DNA of 64,000 bases from Marinobacter sp. es.048 (GCF_900188435.1 NZ_FYFA01000001.1:372001-436000); one strand, 5' to 3'; positions 43,087-52,534 are shown, counted from the first letter of the stretch. The notes: generated from the letters alone by a model not told the origin. Numbers and translations: made by a program.

Positions 43087-43644
43087 TCACTGTTTCTTCT
43101 GCCACTCAAATTTCTTGAACGGCTCATCAACCGGCGTTTTAGCAATATGGTTCATGTAATTGCTCAGCGTCTTCTGGGACAGCACCAGAATCACCTCCAA
43201 AACCTGACGGTGCTGGTAACCCGCCTTGTAAAAGGCATCCAGGTCCTCTTTGCTGACATTGCCATCCTTACGCATCACGGCGAGCGTGAAGGTCCGTAGC
43301 GCCTCCAGCTTGTCGCTCGGCAAAGGCGCTTCGTCCCGCAACGCATTAACGATGTCGTCCGAGACTTCCATCATTTTGGCAATGCCTGTGTGTGCCGGGA
43401 CACAGTAGTGGCAAGCGTTTTCAACGTTGATAGTTTGCCAGACCACGGTTTTCTCGTCGTTATCGAAACTGCTGTCCAAAACCAGCTGGTGCAGCTTCTG
43501 ATAAGCCTCAAGCGCTCCCGGCGCTTCTGCCAGCACGCCGTGAAGACCGGGAATCATGCCAAAACCCTCAAGGGAATTCTCAAGAAGCGGTTTGGACGTT
43601 TCCGGGGCGGATTCGACATCGTGTATCGGGAAGTCAGTCATCAT
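43087..43644 (-). CDS. Carboxymuconolactone decarboxylase/AhpD-like protein
   Basis: A 185-residue all-helical protein with ENACHYCVPAHTGIA near residue 78, the CxxC plus His redox motif of AhpD-type alkylhydroperoxidases. It is therefore predicted to be a thiol peroxidase-related enzyme rather than a decarboxylase. The TetR regulator gene is divergent from it with a clear dyad in between. Confidence 0.85.
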   Translation of the reverse strand: MMTDFPIHDVESAPETSKPLLENSLEGFGMIPGLHGVLAEAPGALEAYQKLHQLVLDSSFDNDEKTVVWQTINVENACHYCVPAHTGIAKMMEVSDDIVNALRDEAPLPSDKLEALRTFTLAVMRKDGNVSKEDLDAFYKAGYQHRQVLEVILVLSQKTLSNYMNHIAKTPVDEPFKKFEWQKKQ

Positions 43645-43693
43645 GATCTCCTTTTTGAACGAGTGCTCAACTACAACTTCAGGCTAACTGTTA

Positions 43694-43732
43694 TTGAGTG
43701 GTCATTCAAGTTATAATTGAACAGTCACTCAA
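43694..43732. promoter_or_regulatory. Nested palindrome, probable TetR operator
   Basis: TTGAGTG at 43694-43700 is inverted as CACTCAA at 43726-43732, and TTCAA (43705-43709) and TTGAA (43717-43721) form an inner pair on the same axis. It lies between the divergent AhpD-like and TetR genes, 26 bases before the TetR ATG. Confidence 0.7.
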
Positions 43733-43757
43733 ATCAGGACAATGGTGAATCGTTGTT

Positions 43758-44363
43758 ATGGCCAGACATGCACGCTACGACCGAAAGACTGCTCTGGAAA
43801 AGGCCGTTGGCCTGTTCTGGGAGAAGGGGTACCACGGCAGCTCCATGAAACAGATTGAGCAGGCTCTGGACATGCGGCCCGGCAGTATCTACGCGACCTT
43901 CGGCAGCAAGGATGGCCTGTTTTCAGAAGCGCTGGCCGCCTACGCCGAGCAGGGAGGCCGGGAGCTGGCCGCGCACCTCAAGGGTTTTGATTCCATTGTT
44001 GACGGCCTTCAGGACTATCTGCGCGGTATCGCTTGCATTTGCGGCGACGAAACCGCAGCACCCTCGCGGGCCTGCATGATCGTGAAAACGCTGCTGGAAT
44101 CGAGCAATACCCATTCGGCCCTGGCGGACCAGGCCAACAGCATTCTTGCTGCGATTGAGGAATCCATTGCAAACCTGATTGAGCAGGCACGGGTGAAAGG
44201 CGAGCTGGTGCAATCGGTAGACAGCCGTCGACTTGCCCGGCTCCTGCAGGCACAGATCATGGGCCTGAGATCGATGGGTGAGCGCAACCTGGACCCGCAA
44301 GCCATGAAGGACCTCGGTGACGATATGGCCGCCATCCTGGACGGATACCGCACCCAGCACTGA
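43758..44363 (+). CDS. TetR-family regulator
   Basis: A 201-residue regulator. The N-terminal helix-turn-helix is at residues 10-55 (TALEKAVGLFWEKGYHGSSMKQIEQALDMRPGSIYATFGSKDGLF is the recognition part, matching the AcrR-like LFWEKGYxxSS pattern). The ligand domain carries CICGDETAAPSRACMI, with three Cys; thiol sensing is possible but unproven. It probably represses itself and the AhpD-like gene from the shared operator. Confidence 0.9.
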   Translation: MARHARYDRKTALEKAVGLFWEKGYHGSSMKQIEQALDMRPGSIYATFGSKDGLFSEALAAYAEQGGRELAAHLKGFDSIVDGLQDYLRGIACICGDETAAPSRACMIVKTLLESSNTHSALADQANSILAAIEESIANLIEQARVKGELVQSVDSRRLARLLQAQIMGLRSMGERNLDPQAMKDLGDDMAAILDGYRTQH

Positions 44364-44550
44364 AGCCGCCCCGTTCCCGGGCTCCGGCGAACGGGCCACA
44401 CCGTAGGGTGGAAAGCGCCGGGGCGGAAGGAAGCAGCACTTCCGTAGAATTGTACCCACAGCCCCGGCCACGTTAACATTAGTGCCCGATTCAGACCCTG
44501 CCCTGTTTCCTGTTCGAATCCCGGCTGCACGTCGGGTTCCCAGTGAGGAC

Positions 44551-44583
44551 AGCCAAGCATTCTTGTCTGAAGAGTGCTTGGCT
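44551..44583 (+). promoter_or_regulatory. Leader hairpin before the NADH dehydrogenase gene
   Basis: AGCCAAGCA pairs with TGCTTGGCT around a 15-base loop; imperfect pairing (GTGAGGAC with CTCTTCAC) extends it to 44543-44589. It lies 26 bases before the ATG and has no U tract. May act in translation or mRNA stability. Confidence 0.45.
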
Positions 44584-44608
44584 CTCTTCACTTACAGGTC
44601 TGATTGTT

Positions 44609-45919
44609 ATGGATAACCTTCATCACATTGTTGTGGTCGGCGGTGGCGCCGGCGGTCTCGAACTTGTTACCAGCCTCGGCAACAAACTGGGTAAAAAACG
44701 CAAAGCCAGGATCACTCTGGTGGATGCCGGCCTGACCCACGTCTGGAAGCCCCTCTTGCACGAAGTGGCCTCCGGTTCCCTGGATGCCAGTGCGAACGAG
44801 ATCAACTATCGTGCCCATGCCCGCAAGCACCATTACGAATTCCAGCTGGGCCGCATGAGTGGTCTGGACCGCCAGAACAATAAAGTGGTCATCGCCCCGT
44901 TTCACGATGTCGACGGCACAGAGGTGGTTCCCGAACGCCACATCGAGTACGACACACTGGTGATTGCCGTGGGCAGCACGGCCAACGATTTCGGCACCCC
45001 CGGCGCCCAGAACAATTGCCTGTTCCTGGATAGCCTCGAGCAGGCCCGGCGTTTCCACAACCTGATGCTCAATGCCTTTCTGCGCAAGAATCACGAGGCT
45101 TTGCAGAGGGCCGAACATACCCTGAACATCAGCATCATCGGAGCAGGCGCCACCGGCGTGGAACTGGCGGCCGAACTCAGGCTCGCCTCAAGGGAGCTGC
45201 CGGTCTACGGAATGAATCACCTACAGCCTTCGGACGTTTCAGTCAGTGTCATTGAAGCTGCAGATCGCATCCTCCCGGCATTGCCCGGGCGCCTTTCTGC
45301 CGCCGCCACCCGAGAGCTGGAGCATCAACGGGTCAAGGTGCTGACAGGCCAACCCGTCAGCGAAGTCCGGCCAAACAGTGTGATCATGCAGGACGGAACC
45401 GAGCTGCCCTCGGAAATGACCATCTGGGCAGCAGGCATCAAGGCACCCGCGTTCCTCGCGGAACTGGACGGGCTGGAAGTCAACAAAGGCAATCAACTGG
45501 TGGTGGAGCAGACCCTGCAAACCAGCCAGGATACCAACATCTATGCTTTCGGCGATTGCGCAGCCTGTCCGCAACCGGACTCCGATCGTCCGGTGCCACC
45601 CCGGGCCCAGGCAGCGCATCAGCAGGCGGATACTCTGTTCGAAACGTTGTGCAAGCGCCTTGAGGGCGGCGAAGCCGTTCCTTTCGTCTACAACGACCAC
45701 GGCTCTCTGATCAACTTCAGCCGCTATACCACCGTCGGTAATCTCATGGGCAACCTTTCCGGACGCAGCATGTATATCGAAGGCAAGGTGGCGAGGCTAT
45801 TTTACGTTTCTCTTTACCGCATGCATCAGGTAGCACTGCATGGTTTCCTGCGCACGGGCATTATATGGCTGATGGACAAAATCACCCGTGCCATGCATCC
45901 GCGTCTCAAACTACACTAG
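44609..45919 (+). CDS. ndh: Type II NADH dehydrogenase
   Basis: A 436-residue single-subunit, non-proton-pumping NADH:quinone oxidoreductase. The FAD motif is VVVGGGAGGLELVTSLG, the NADH motif is IIGAGATGVELAAELR, and the AFGDCA and QAAHQQA segments complete FAD binding. The C-terminus (YVSLYRMHQVALHGFLRTGIIWLMD) forms the amphipathic membrane anchor. ATG at 44609 (MDNLHHIVVV) is the start; the longer frame includes the leader hairpin. It is followed by a convergent tRNA-Gly gene. Confidence 0.95.
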   Translation: MDNLHHIVVVGGGAGGLELVTSLGNKLGKKRKARITLVDAGLTHVWKPLLHEVASGSLDASANEINYRAHARKHHYEFQLGRMSGLDRQNNKVVIAPFHDVDGTEVVPERHIEYDTLVIAVGSTANDFGTPGAQNNCLFLDSLEQARRFHNLMLNAFLRKNHEALQRAEHTLNISIIGAGATGVELAAELRLASRELPVYGMNHLQPSDVSVSVIEAADRILPALPGRLSAAATRELEHQRVKVLTGQPVSEVRPNSVIMQDGTELPSEMTIWAAGIKAPAFLAELDGLEVNKGNQLVVEQTLQTSQDTNIYAFGDCAACPQPDSDRPVPPRAQAAHQQADTLFETLCKRLEGGEAVPFVYNDHGSLINFSRYTTVGNLMGNLSGRSMYIEGKVARLFYVSLYRMHQVALHGFLRTGIIWLMDKITRAMHPRLKLH

Positions 45920-45942
45920 AAGAAAGCCCGCCTGGGCAGTAA

Positions 45943-46016
45943 TGGAGCGGGTGAAGGGAATCGAACCCTCGTATGCAGCTTGGGAAGCTGCCGTTCTACC
46001 ATTGAACTACACCCGC
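45943..46016 (-). tRNA. tRNA-Gly (anticodon CCC)
   Basis: A 74-base cloverleaf: acceptor GCGGGTG/CACCCGC, D arm GTTCAATGGTAGAAC, anticodon stem GCAGC/GCTGC with loop TTCCCAA, T arm GAGGGTTCGATTCCCTT, and encoded CCA. It matches E. coli glyU in layout and most bases. It is alone, between ndh and the antiporter gene. Confidence 0.97.
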
Positions 46017-46087
46017 GCGCACGATCACTGCGAGAGCAATATAAGCGCTCCGCCCGCCCGGGGGCAAGCGTTCTGTCTGGAGCATGA

Positions 46088-47812
46088 ATGGATCCGACCC
46101 TGACACTTATTGGCGCCCTGATGCTGGTCATCAGTATCGTGCTCAGCCCGCTTTCCAGCCGGGTGGGTATGCCTGTGCTGCTGATCTTTCTGGTGGTCGG
46201 CATGATGATGGGCGAGGACGGCCCGGGTGGCATCCAGTTCGACGATTTCGAGCTGGCGTTTCTGATCGCCAATCTGGCGCTGGGCGTGATCCTGCTGGAC
46301 GGTGGCATGCGCACCCGTGCCGAAACCTTCCGCGTGGGCCTTAAACCCGCCCTGGTACTGGCCACTCTCGGGGTCGCGATGACCGCCGTTGGAGCCGCGG
46401 TTGTGGCCTGGTGGGTATTCGATCTGCACTGGCTGACGGCCCTGTTGATTGGCGCCATCATTTCCTCTACCGATGCCGCCGCCGTATTCTCCTTGCTTCA
46501 GGGACGGGGCCTGCACTTGAACGAGCGGGTCAGTGCCACCCTGGAAATCGAATCCGGCAGCAACGACCCCATGGCGATTTTCCTGACCCTCATGCTGGTC
46601 ACGCTCATTGGTAACGATGGCGACCACGCGGGCTGGGCGGTGTTATCCATGCTGGTGCAGCAGTTCGGCGTCGGCGCCGTCGCGGGGATCATTGGTGGCT
46701 TCGCCGTAGTTGAGCTGGCCAATCGGATCCGCCTGACCCCGTCGCTGTATCCCCTGCTGGTAGCCGCTGCCGGCATCTCGGTGTTTTCTGCCACCAACGC
46801 GCTTGGCGGCAGCGGATTTCTGGCCATTTACCTGACCGGCGTGGTGATCGGTAACCGCCATGTCCGGATGATGCCGATGATCCTCCAGGTCCACGACGGC
46901 CTGGCCTGGCTGGCCCAGTTGTGCCTGTTCCTGATTCTTGGACTGCTGGTTACCCCGTCGGATCTGATTCCGCTGGCCGGCGGAGGGCTGATCCTGGCGC
47001 TCTCTCTGATCTTCATTATCCGCCCGCTGACGGTCATGCTCACACTCTGGCCGTTTGCCTTTAACCGTCGCGAACTAGGCTTCATCAGCTGGGTCGGCCT
47101 CCGGGGCGCGGTGCCGATCGTGCTGGCCCTGTTCCCGATCATCGCGGACTTGCCGGAAGCCCAACTGGTATTCCACGCGGCTTTCTTTATCGTCCTCGTC
47201 TCTCTCCTGGTTCAGGGCACCACCATGACACCATTGGCCCGGAAACTTCGACTGGAAGTTCCCGCCGGAGAAGATCCCTATCGCAGGCTGCCTCTGGATG
47301 CCCCGGCCGCGGGCGACCACGAATTGATGCTGTTCCCGCTCCGGGGCGAAATCTGGGAAACGCCGCGGCGGCTCAGCCAGTTGCGGTTCCCGGAGAACAC
47401 CGCCGTGGCCGGCGTCTTCCGCAATCGCGTTTGCCTGCAGCCGAAAGCCGATCTGGAAGTCTCCAGTGGCGACATGGTGGCGATGTTCGCAACCCCCAGT
47501 GTGTTGCCGGAACTCGGCAAGGCGCTGAGCGGGAGACACGCGCCCAAATATCTGGCTGAGCGCGCATTTTTCGGGGATTTTGTGCTCAACGGCGATGCCT
47601 TGCTGGGTGACGTGGAGCAGGTCTACGGCATCGAGTTCGACGATCTGCCCCCGGAGCTGTCCTTGGCCGAGTGCTTTGCAAAACGCACCAAGGGGCACCC
47701 GGTTGTCGGTGACGTGGTCACCCTTGGCCCGGTGACGCTGGTTGCCCGGGCCACCAGCGCGGACAAGGTGACCAAGGTTGGGCTGAAGATGGACAGTCCA
47801 CAAAATGGTTGA
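46088..47812 (+). CDS. nhaP2: K+/H+ antiporter, CPA1 family (NhaP2/CvrA type)
   Basis: A 574-residue protein: about 12 membrane helices (residues 5-390) with the ion-site motifs SSTDAAAVFSLL and ESGSNDPMAIFL, then a cytoplasmic TrkA_C-like regulator domain (LMLFPLRGEIWETPRRLSQL...) and a CorC/HlyC-like C-terminal domain (DFVLNGDALLGDVEQVYG). This three-part layout is specific to NhaP2-type antiporters that export K+ or Na+ under alkaline or low-turgor conditions. Consistent with a marine, salt-exposed life. Confidence 0.93.
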   Translation: MDPTLTLIGALMLVISIVLSPLSSRVGMPVLLIFLVVGMMMGEDGPGGIQFDDFELAFLIANLALGVILLDGGMRTRAETFRVGLKPALVLATLGVAMTAVGAAVVAWWVFDLHWLTALLIGAIISSTDAAAVFSLLQGRGLHLNERVSATLEIESGSNDPMAIFLTLMLVTLIGNDGDHAGWAVLSMLVQQFGVGAVAGIIGGFAVVELANRIRLTPSLYPLLVAAAGISVFSATNALGGSGFLAIYLTGVVIGNRHVRMMPMILQVHDGLAWLAQLCLFLILGLLVTPSDLIPLAGGGLILALSLIFIIRPLTVMLTLWPFAFNRRELGFISWVGLRGAVPIVLALFPIIADLPEAQLVFHAAFFIVLVSLLVQGTTMTPLARKLRLEVPAGEDPYRRLPLDAPAAGDHELMLFPLRGEIWETPRRLSQLRFPENTAVAGVFRNRVCLQPKADLEVSSGDMVAMFATPSVLPELGKALSGRHAPKYLAERAFFGDFVLNGDALLGDVEQVYGIEFDDLPPELSLAECFAKRTKGHPVVGDVVTLGPVTLVARATSADKVTKVGLKMDSPQNG

Positions 47813-47919
47813 TCAGCGAACCAGATAGCCAAAAAAGTTAACAAAACCCCTTAACAGATCCCTTGCGGGCTGTGGTATAAAACGCCTGTGCAAAGATTAA
47901 TCATTGGTAAGTTAAGTAC

Positions 47920-48483
47920 ATGAGCATTTTCCGCGCCCTTCTATCCACTCTCGCCCTGCTCTGCCTGGCAGTGGCTCCGAGCACTTTCGCCACCGAGCTG
48001 CTGGCCAAGGCCGACTCCCGGATGCCGGTTGCCAACATGTATAAGCCCGCGGACATTCAGAGTGTCAGTAGAGTGGTGGTTCGTAAGGGAGAGCGCCGCC
48101 TGTACCTGATGGATGGTGAGGACGTGGTTCGCAGCTACCGCATTTCCCTGGGCGACAACCCGGAAGGCCACAAGCTGTACGAGGGTGACGAACGCACCCC
48201 TGAAGGCGACTACACACTGGACTGGCGCAACGAGGAAAGCGATTTCTACAAATCCATCCACATTTCCTACCCCAGCGAACGTGACCGTGAATTGGCGTCG
48301 GCTTGGGGCCTTAACCCCGGCGGGAGCATCATGATTCATGGCCTGCCTAATGATGCAGGCGACATGGCCTTCGCCTATACCGGACTGGACTGGACCAACG
48401 GCTGCATCGCCGTGACCAACGAAGAGATGGACGAAATCTGGCAGCTGGTGTCCAACGGAACCCCCATCAGCATTCATCCCTGA
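47920..48483 (+). CDS. L,D-transpeptidase (YkuD), small type
   Basis: A 187-residue protein with a signal peptide (about residues 1-25). The YkuD catalytic block is split: HISYPSERDRELA... then MIHGLPND and TGLDWTNGCIAVTNEEM, giving the HG and (S/T)xGC motifs with the Cys nucleophile. Such enzymes cross-link peptidoglycan 3-3 or attach lipoprotein to it. The downstream gene, 207 bases away, encodes a Lpp-like lipoprotein. Confidence 0.92.
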   Translation: MSIFRALLSTLALLCLAVAPSTFATELLAKADSRMPVANMYKPADIQSVSRVVVRKGERRLYLMDGEDVVRSYRISLGDNPEGHKLYEGDERTPEGDYTLDWRNEESDFYKSIHISYPSERDRELASAWGLNPGGSIMIHGLPNDAGDMAFAYTGLDWTNGCIAVTNEEMDEIWQLVSNGTPISIHP

Positions 48484-48559
48484 GTCAAATCTGACAATGG
48501 CATTAAGTTGTTGTCATATGCTTAGCAAATTTACGTATCTCCAGTTAACATTCCCGCTC

Positions 48560-48576
48560 ACAGTGTTTTACACTGT
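48560..48576. promoter_or_regulatory. Perfect palindrome upstream of the lipoprotein gene
   Basis: ACAGTGT-TTT-ACACTGT, a 7-base inverted repeat about 115 bases before the lipoprotein ATG and 77 bases after the transpeptidase stop. It could be an operator or a weak terminator. Confidence 0.4.
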
Positions 48577-48636
48577 TTAACGACTCCGGTAGTCATTGCC
48601 TGACAAACGTTGCTGCGCAGGTTGACAGGAAGTCGT

Positions 48637-48643
48637 CTATACT
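48637..48643 (+). promoter_or_regulatory. Sigma-S-like -10 element of the lipoprotein gene
   Basis: CTATACT preceded by T (TCTATACTGAC) fits the -13C extended -10 element favoured by RpoS-type sigma factors, about 47 bases before the ATG. No good -35 lies at 16-18 bases. Confidence 0.4.
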
Positions 48644-48689
48644 GACTTTCGGATCACAGGAAATAACTCGACCAATAAGGGGATTTACA

Positions 48690-48971
48690 ATGCGTAAACT
48701 GACGATCGCCGGGATTGCACTGGCAACTGCTTTGACTGCAGGTTGTGCCACGACTGACCAGGGCGCACTCGACGAAGCAAATGCAACTGCCAGCTCCGCT
48801 GAGCGCACTGCTGAAAATGCAATGAACACCGCTAACAGCGCTGCCAGCTCCGCCCGCACTGCCCAGCAGACCGCGGAAGAAGCTCTGGCCGCTGCCAAGG
48901 CAGCCCAGAAGGCCGCTGACGAAGCAAACGAGCGTGCCAAGCGTATGCTCGAGCGTGCCAGCCAGAAATAA
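48690..48971 (+). CDS. Alanine-zipper lipoprotein, Lpp/OprI-like
   Basis: A 93-residue lipoprotein precursor. The lipobox LTAGC places the acylated Cys at residue 19; the mature part is a single long helix with Ala at heptad core positions and no aromatic residue, as in Lpp and OprI. It ends in Lys, the residue that Braun-type lipoproteins use for covalent attachment to peptidoglycan. A sharp intrinsic terminator follows, so it makes a short abundant mRNA. Two L,D-transpeptidase genes are nearby. Confidence 0.93.
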   Translation: MRKLTIAGIALATALTAGCATTDQGALDEANATASSAERTAENAMNTANSAASSARTAQQTAEEALAAAKAAQKAADEANERAKRMLERASQK

Positions 48972-48987
48972 GGCTGATACGTAACAG

Positions 48988-49013
48988 AAAGGCCGGCAAT
49001 GCCGGCCTTTTTT
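48988..49013 (+). terminator. Intrinsic terminator of the lipoprotein gene
   Basis: GGCCGGC-AAT-GCCGGCC followed by six T. The T run overlaps the stop codon of the convergent slipin gene. Confidence 0.92.
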
Positions 49014-49815
49014 ATGCCCCGGAATCGGGCTTTTCCGGCTCGGGTTTGTCCGGCGTAAAGGGCTTGTTCTCTTTCAGGAACGTGGTCATCAATTCCATCG
49101 GCAGAGGGAATACGATCGTGGATGAGTTGGTGTTGCTCATATCCGCCAGGGTCTGCAGGTAACGCAACTGCATGGAACCAGAATTGGTAGACATGACATC
49201 CGCCGCTTCCACCAGCTTCTTGGACGCCTGCAATTCGCCTTCGGCGTGGATGACTTTGGCACGCCGCTCACGCTCGGCCTCCGCCTGACGGGCAATGGCA
49301 CGAATCATCGATTCGTTGAGATCCACGTGCTTGATTTCCACGTTGGCTACCTTGATGCCCCATTCCTCCGTCTGGGCATCGATGATCTCCTGGATATCGG
49401 AGTTCAGCTTGTCCCGCTCTGACAGCATTTCGTCGAGATCGTGCTTGCCCAGCACCGACCGCAGGGTTGTCTGGGCGAGCTGGCTGGTGGCGGAATTGAA
49501 GTCCTCCACCCGGATAATGGCACGCTCGGGATCCACGACGCGGAAGTAAAGCACGGCATTCACCCGCACCGTCACGTTATCCCGGGAAATGACGTCCTGG
49601 CTCGGGACGTCCAGGGTGATCACCCGTAGGTCCACCCGGACAATCTGTTGAATGCCAGGAATAACAATGATCAGCCCCGGGCCTTTCACGCCCTGGAACC
49701 GACCGAGAAAGAACACAACGCCACGCTCGTACTCCGGCAGGATCTTGATGGCCGAAGCAAGAATGAGCAGTAACACCACCGCAGGTGCCAGATAGGGAAT
49801 CAGATCGCCAATCAT
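49012..49815 (-). CDS. Slipin/SPFH membrane protein
   Basis: A 267-residue band 7 protein: N-terminal membrane anchor (residues 8-27), SPFH domain ([22 protein letters not shown]...), a charged coiled coil ([23 protein letters not shown]), and a Pro/Lys-rich tail. It is the slipin type that is encoded next to long NfeD proteases. It lies 37 bases after nfeD on the same strand; the pair forms one operon. Distinct from the QmcA-like pair at 12826-14321. Confidence 0.92.
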   Translation of the reverse strand: MIGDLIPYLAPAVVLLLILASAIKILPEYERGVVFFLGRFQGVKGPGLIIVIPGIQQIVRVDLRVITLDVPSQDVISRDNVTVRVNAVLYFRVVDPERAIIRVEDFNSATSQLAQTTLRSVLGKHDLDEMLSERDKLNSDIQEIIDAQTEEWGIKVANVEIKHVDLNESMIRAIARQAEAERERRAKVIHAEGELQASKKLVEAADVMSTNSGSMQLRYLQTLADMSNTNSSTIVFPLPMELMTTFLKENKPFTPDKPEPEKPDSGA

Positions 49816-49852
49816 ACGGCCTCCTTGTATTGCCGTTACTTTGTCTGCCGGT

Positions 49853-51340
49853 TCAGCCGTTGTCCGGAATGACCCTGACAGTTACCGTTAAACCTTCAAT
49901 TGCTGTCACTTGAACCCGGTCGCCCTCCTTGACAGGCGCTTCGCTGATGGCATTCCAACGCTCACCGCTAAGCCTGACATGACCTCGGTAGTGGCCATGC
50001 TCTCCCGAGAATTCATCCAGTGCGACGCCCTCTTCATGGGTGAGTTGTTCGGTGCCACTGACCGGATGCCGTCGACGCAGACCGATAAACCGGGTCACCG
50101 TCCAAAGGATAAACCCGGCAGCGACCACCGCGGTGCCTCCGATGGTCGGCAGGGAAATATCCCGGTGACTGCCGTCCATCAATATGATCGAGCCGGTCAC
50201 AAAGGCGACAATCCCGCCAACCCCCAATATCCCGAAACTGGGCACAAAGGCCTCGCCCACGATGAACGCCAACCCGAGCAGAATGAGGGCCAGGCCGGCG
50301 TAATTCACCGACAGAACCTGGAAAGCGAAGAGTGCAAGAATCAGAGAAATGGCGCCAATCACCCCCGGCACAACGGCCCCGGGGTTCGCCAGCTCGAAGA
50401 TGATGCCGTAGAAGCCGATAATCATCAGGAAGTAGGCCACGTTCGGATCAGTGATCACCGACAGCAGACGGGTGCGCCAGTCCGGCTGGGATCTGACAAT
50501 TTCCAGGTTGGCGGTGTTCAGCGTCTTGTCGCCCGACGCCATTCGAACTGTCCGGCCATCCACCTGCTGCAGCAGGTCCCGAATGTTCGGTGACACCACG
50601 TCGATGACGTTCTTCTCCAAGGCCTCGTCAGCACCGAGATTCACAGCCTCACGGACGGCCTCTTCAGCCCAGTCGGCATTCCGGCCGTGACGTTCAGCCA
50701 GCCCACGAATATAACTGACAGCATCCTCCAGAACCTTGCGTTCCATAGCGGTACCGCCACGCCGTTTGCCGTCATCATCGCTGGCCTGCTGTTCATCGTC
50801 AGAAGAAGACCCGGTTGCGGAATCAGAGCCTTCCTCCGTTTGCGGCTCGCTGGAGGCCGGGTCGCTCTCCGGTTCTGGGCTTCCCGGCAGGCCGCCCATC
50901 TGAACCGGCGTGGCCGAACCCAGGTTGGTCGCAGGAGCCATAGCGGCGATGTGACTGCCATATAGGATGTAGGTGCCTGCACTGGCCGCGCGGGCGCCCT
51001 GCGGGGAAACATAAGTCGCGACGGGAACTTCTGAGGCAAGAATCACCTTGATGATATCCCGCATGGAATCCATCAGGCCGCCAGGCGTGTCCATTTCGAT
51101 AACCACCAGACCGACACCCTCGGATTCCGCCCGGCGAATGCCCCGGGTGACATAATCCATGGTTGCAGGGCCTATGGCCCCCTCAACCGTTAGTACCAGA
51201 GCAGTGTCAGAGGATTTCTGCTGGGCAAAAACCTGATGGGCCAGGGACGCCAGCGCAAGCAGCACACCTGTCAGGAATACCAGAGCCCAAACCCGGAGAC
51301 GGGCGGGATTCTGTGATCGCATGGGACGGTGTGCCTGCAT
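49853..51340 (-). CDS. Long NfeD protein with ClpP-class serine protease domain
   Basis: The 495-residue protein starts at ATG 51340, preceded by GGAGG. Signal peptide to about residue 36; protease domain (about 40-255) with [14 protein letters not shown] and the nucleophile segment [24 protein letters not shown]; an acidic low-complexity insert rich in Ser, Glu, Asp and Gln within the protease domain (about 155-195); four or five membrane helices (about 310-425); and a C-terminal OB domain. Long NfeD (NfeD1a) proteases cleave the C-terminus of slipins; the slipin gene follows directly. Confidence 0.92.
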   Translation of the reverse strand: MQAHRPMRSQNPARLRVWALVFLTGVLLALASLAHQVFAQQKSSDTALVLTVEGAIGPATMDYVTRGIRRAESEGVGLVVIEMDTPGGLMDSMRDIIKVILASEVPVATYVSPQGARAASAGTYILYGSHIAAMAPATNLGSATPVQMGGLPGSPEPESDPASSEPQTEEGSDSATGSSSDDEQQASDDDGKRRGGTAMERKVLEDAVSYIRGLAERHGRNADWAEEAVREAVNLGADEALEKNVIDVVSPNIRDLLQQVDGRTVRMASGDKTLNTANLEIVRSQPDWRTRLLSVITDPNVAYFLMIIGFYGIIFELANPGAVVPGVIGAISLILALFAFQVLSVNYAGLALILLGLAFIVGEAFVPSFGILGVGGIVAFVTGSIILMDGSHRDISLPTIGGTAVVAAGFILWTVTRFIGLRRRHPVSGTEQLTHEEGVALDEFSGEHGHYRGHVRLSGERWNAISEAPVKEGDRVQVTAIEGLTVTVRVIPDNG

Positions 51341-51444
51341 AAATCCTCCCCGGATCCGGAATGAATTCAACCTGATACAGATACGATGGCAACAAGGCCG
51401 CGGTTCTGTCTACACAGGACGGCAATCGTGTCTAGCGCACTGCA

Positions 51445-52491
51445 TCAGAAGTATAGCCGCTGCTCCGGTTCCTTTGCCGATTCCGGCGACTTCTCTTCCA
51501 CGGTCTTGTCTGCGGCCATCCGGGTCACCCGCTCACCAATCATGTTTGGCAGACCGTCCGCCTGGTCTACTGCCAGCTCAATCGCGCCGCGTTTGACCTC
51601 AACACCCGGATGGCGGGATCGGAAAGCTTCAACTTCGGCAAAGACCTGCTGCCATAGGCGGTCGCGATCTTCGCGGGGGTAGTCTTCGTGAGGACGATGC
51701 ACTTCCAGCCAGACCTCGCCATCCGAGAAACCGATCTTGACGGCATCGTGCACGACCTGAACCGGCGTGCCCTTCTCGACCTGGTAAACGAACCTGGATA
51801 TATCCTCGTTGTACATCCGGAAACAACCATGACTGACCGGCATGCCCACACCAAATTTCTTGTTGGTACCGTGGATCAGATAGCCTTTTTCACTCAGTAG
51901 CAGTGCGTGGGTACCAAGCGGGTTGCCGGGGCCGGGGGGAATCATCCGGGGCAGATAGTCTCCGGACGCTTCATACTCTGCGCGAATGCTCGCAGGCGGA
52001 TACCAGGCCGGGGACTCCAATGGCATAGTGACTTCTGCATCGGTAAGCGGCGAGGGATTCTCTGCCGTACCAACGCCCACGGGGTACACCTGCACACCCT
52101 CATCGGTGAAATAATACAGACGATACTCGGCGAGATTGATAACGATGCCTTCACGCCTGGCGTCCGGCAGCACGTATTGGCGAGGCAGGGTGATGTTGGT
52201 GCCTTCGCCGGGTAGCCAGGGATCCACACCGGGATTGGCCTTCACCAACTCCAGATACCCCATGGCCAGCCGATTACCTATGCCGGCAAAGGTGTCCTCG
52301 TAACGGGTTTCAAAAACACCGAGCTCTCCTGCCAGGTCACCCTGGATCGGGAACGTGGGCACACGAGGACTTCTGTCCGGCTCTTCCGGATCGCTGGCAG
52401 CATCCAAAGGCTCCGCCAACCCTGCGGCCGGGAACACCAGGAACTGCGCCAGAGAAAAAACTGCCAAGAATCTGAACCACATAGAAAACAT
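51445..52491 (-). CDS. L,D-transpeptidase (ErfK/YbiS type)
   Basis: The 348-residue protein has a signal peptide (about residues 1-27), a degenerate LysM-like segment (ANPGVDPWLPGEGTNITLPRQYVLP) and a YkuD domain with LIHGTNKKFGVGMPVSHGCFRMYNED, giving the HxxGT and SHGC(F)RM motifs with the Cys nucleophile. The domain order is that of ErfK, YbiS and YcfS, which attach Braun-type lipoprotein to peptidoglycan. ATG at 52491 is used; TTG at 52509 would give an extra six residues. Its proposed substrate, the alanine-zipper lipoprotein, is 2.5 kb away. Confidence 0.93.
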   Translation of the reverse strand: MFSMWFRFLAVFSLAQFLVFPAAGLAEPLDAASDPEEPDRSPRVPTFPIQGDLAGELGVFETRYEDTFAGIGNRLAMGYLELVKANPGVDPWLPGEGTNITLPRQYVLPDARREGIVINLAEYRLYYFTDEGVQVYPVGVGTAENPSPLTDAEVTMPLESPAWYPPASIRAEYEASGDYLPRMIPPGPGNPLGTHALLLSEKGYLIHGTNKKFGVGMPVSHGCFRMYNEDISRFVYQVEKGTPVQVVHDAVKIGFSDGEVWLEVHRPHEDYPREDRDRLWQQVFAEVEAFRSRHPGVEVKRGAIELAVDQADGLPNMIGERVTRMAADKTVEEKSPESAKEPEQRLYF

Positions 52492-52534
52492 TCCGAAAGC
52501 ACCAGGCAACCGGGTACAGTGACAGCAAGTACCC

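Noticed and set aside
48622..48643. Sigma-70 promoter TTGACA...TATACT before the lipoprotein gene
   Set aside because: The boxes are only 10 bases apart, which is too short for sigma-70 holoenzyme.
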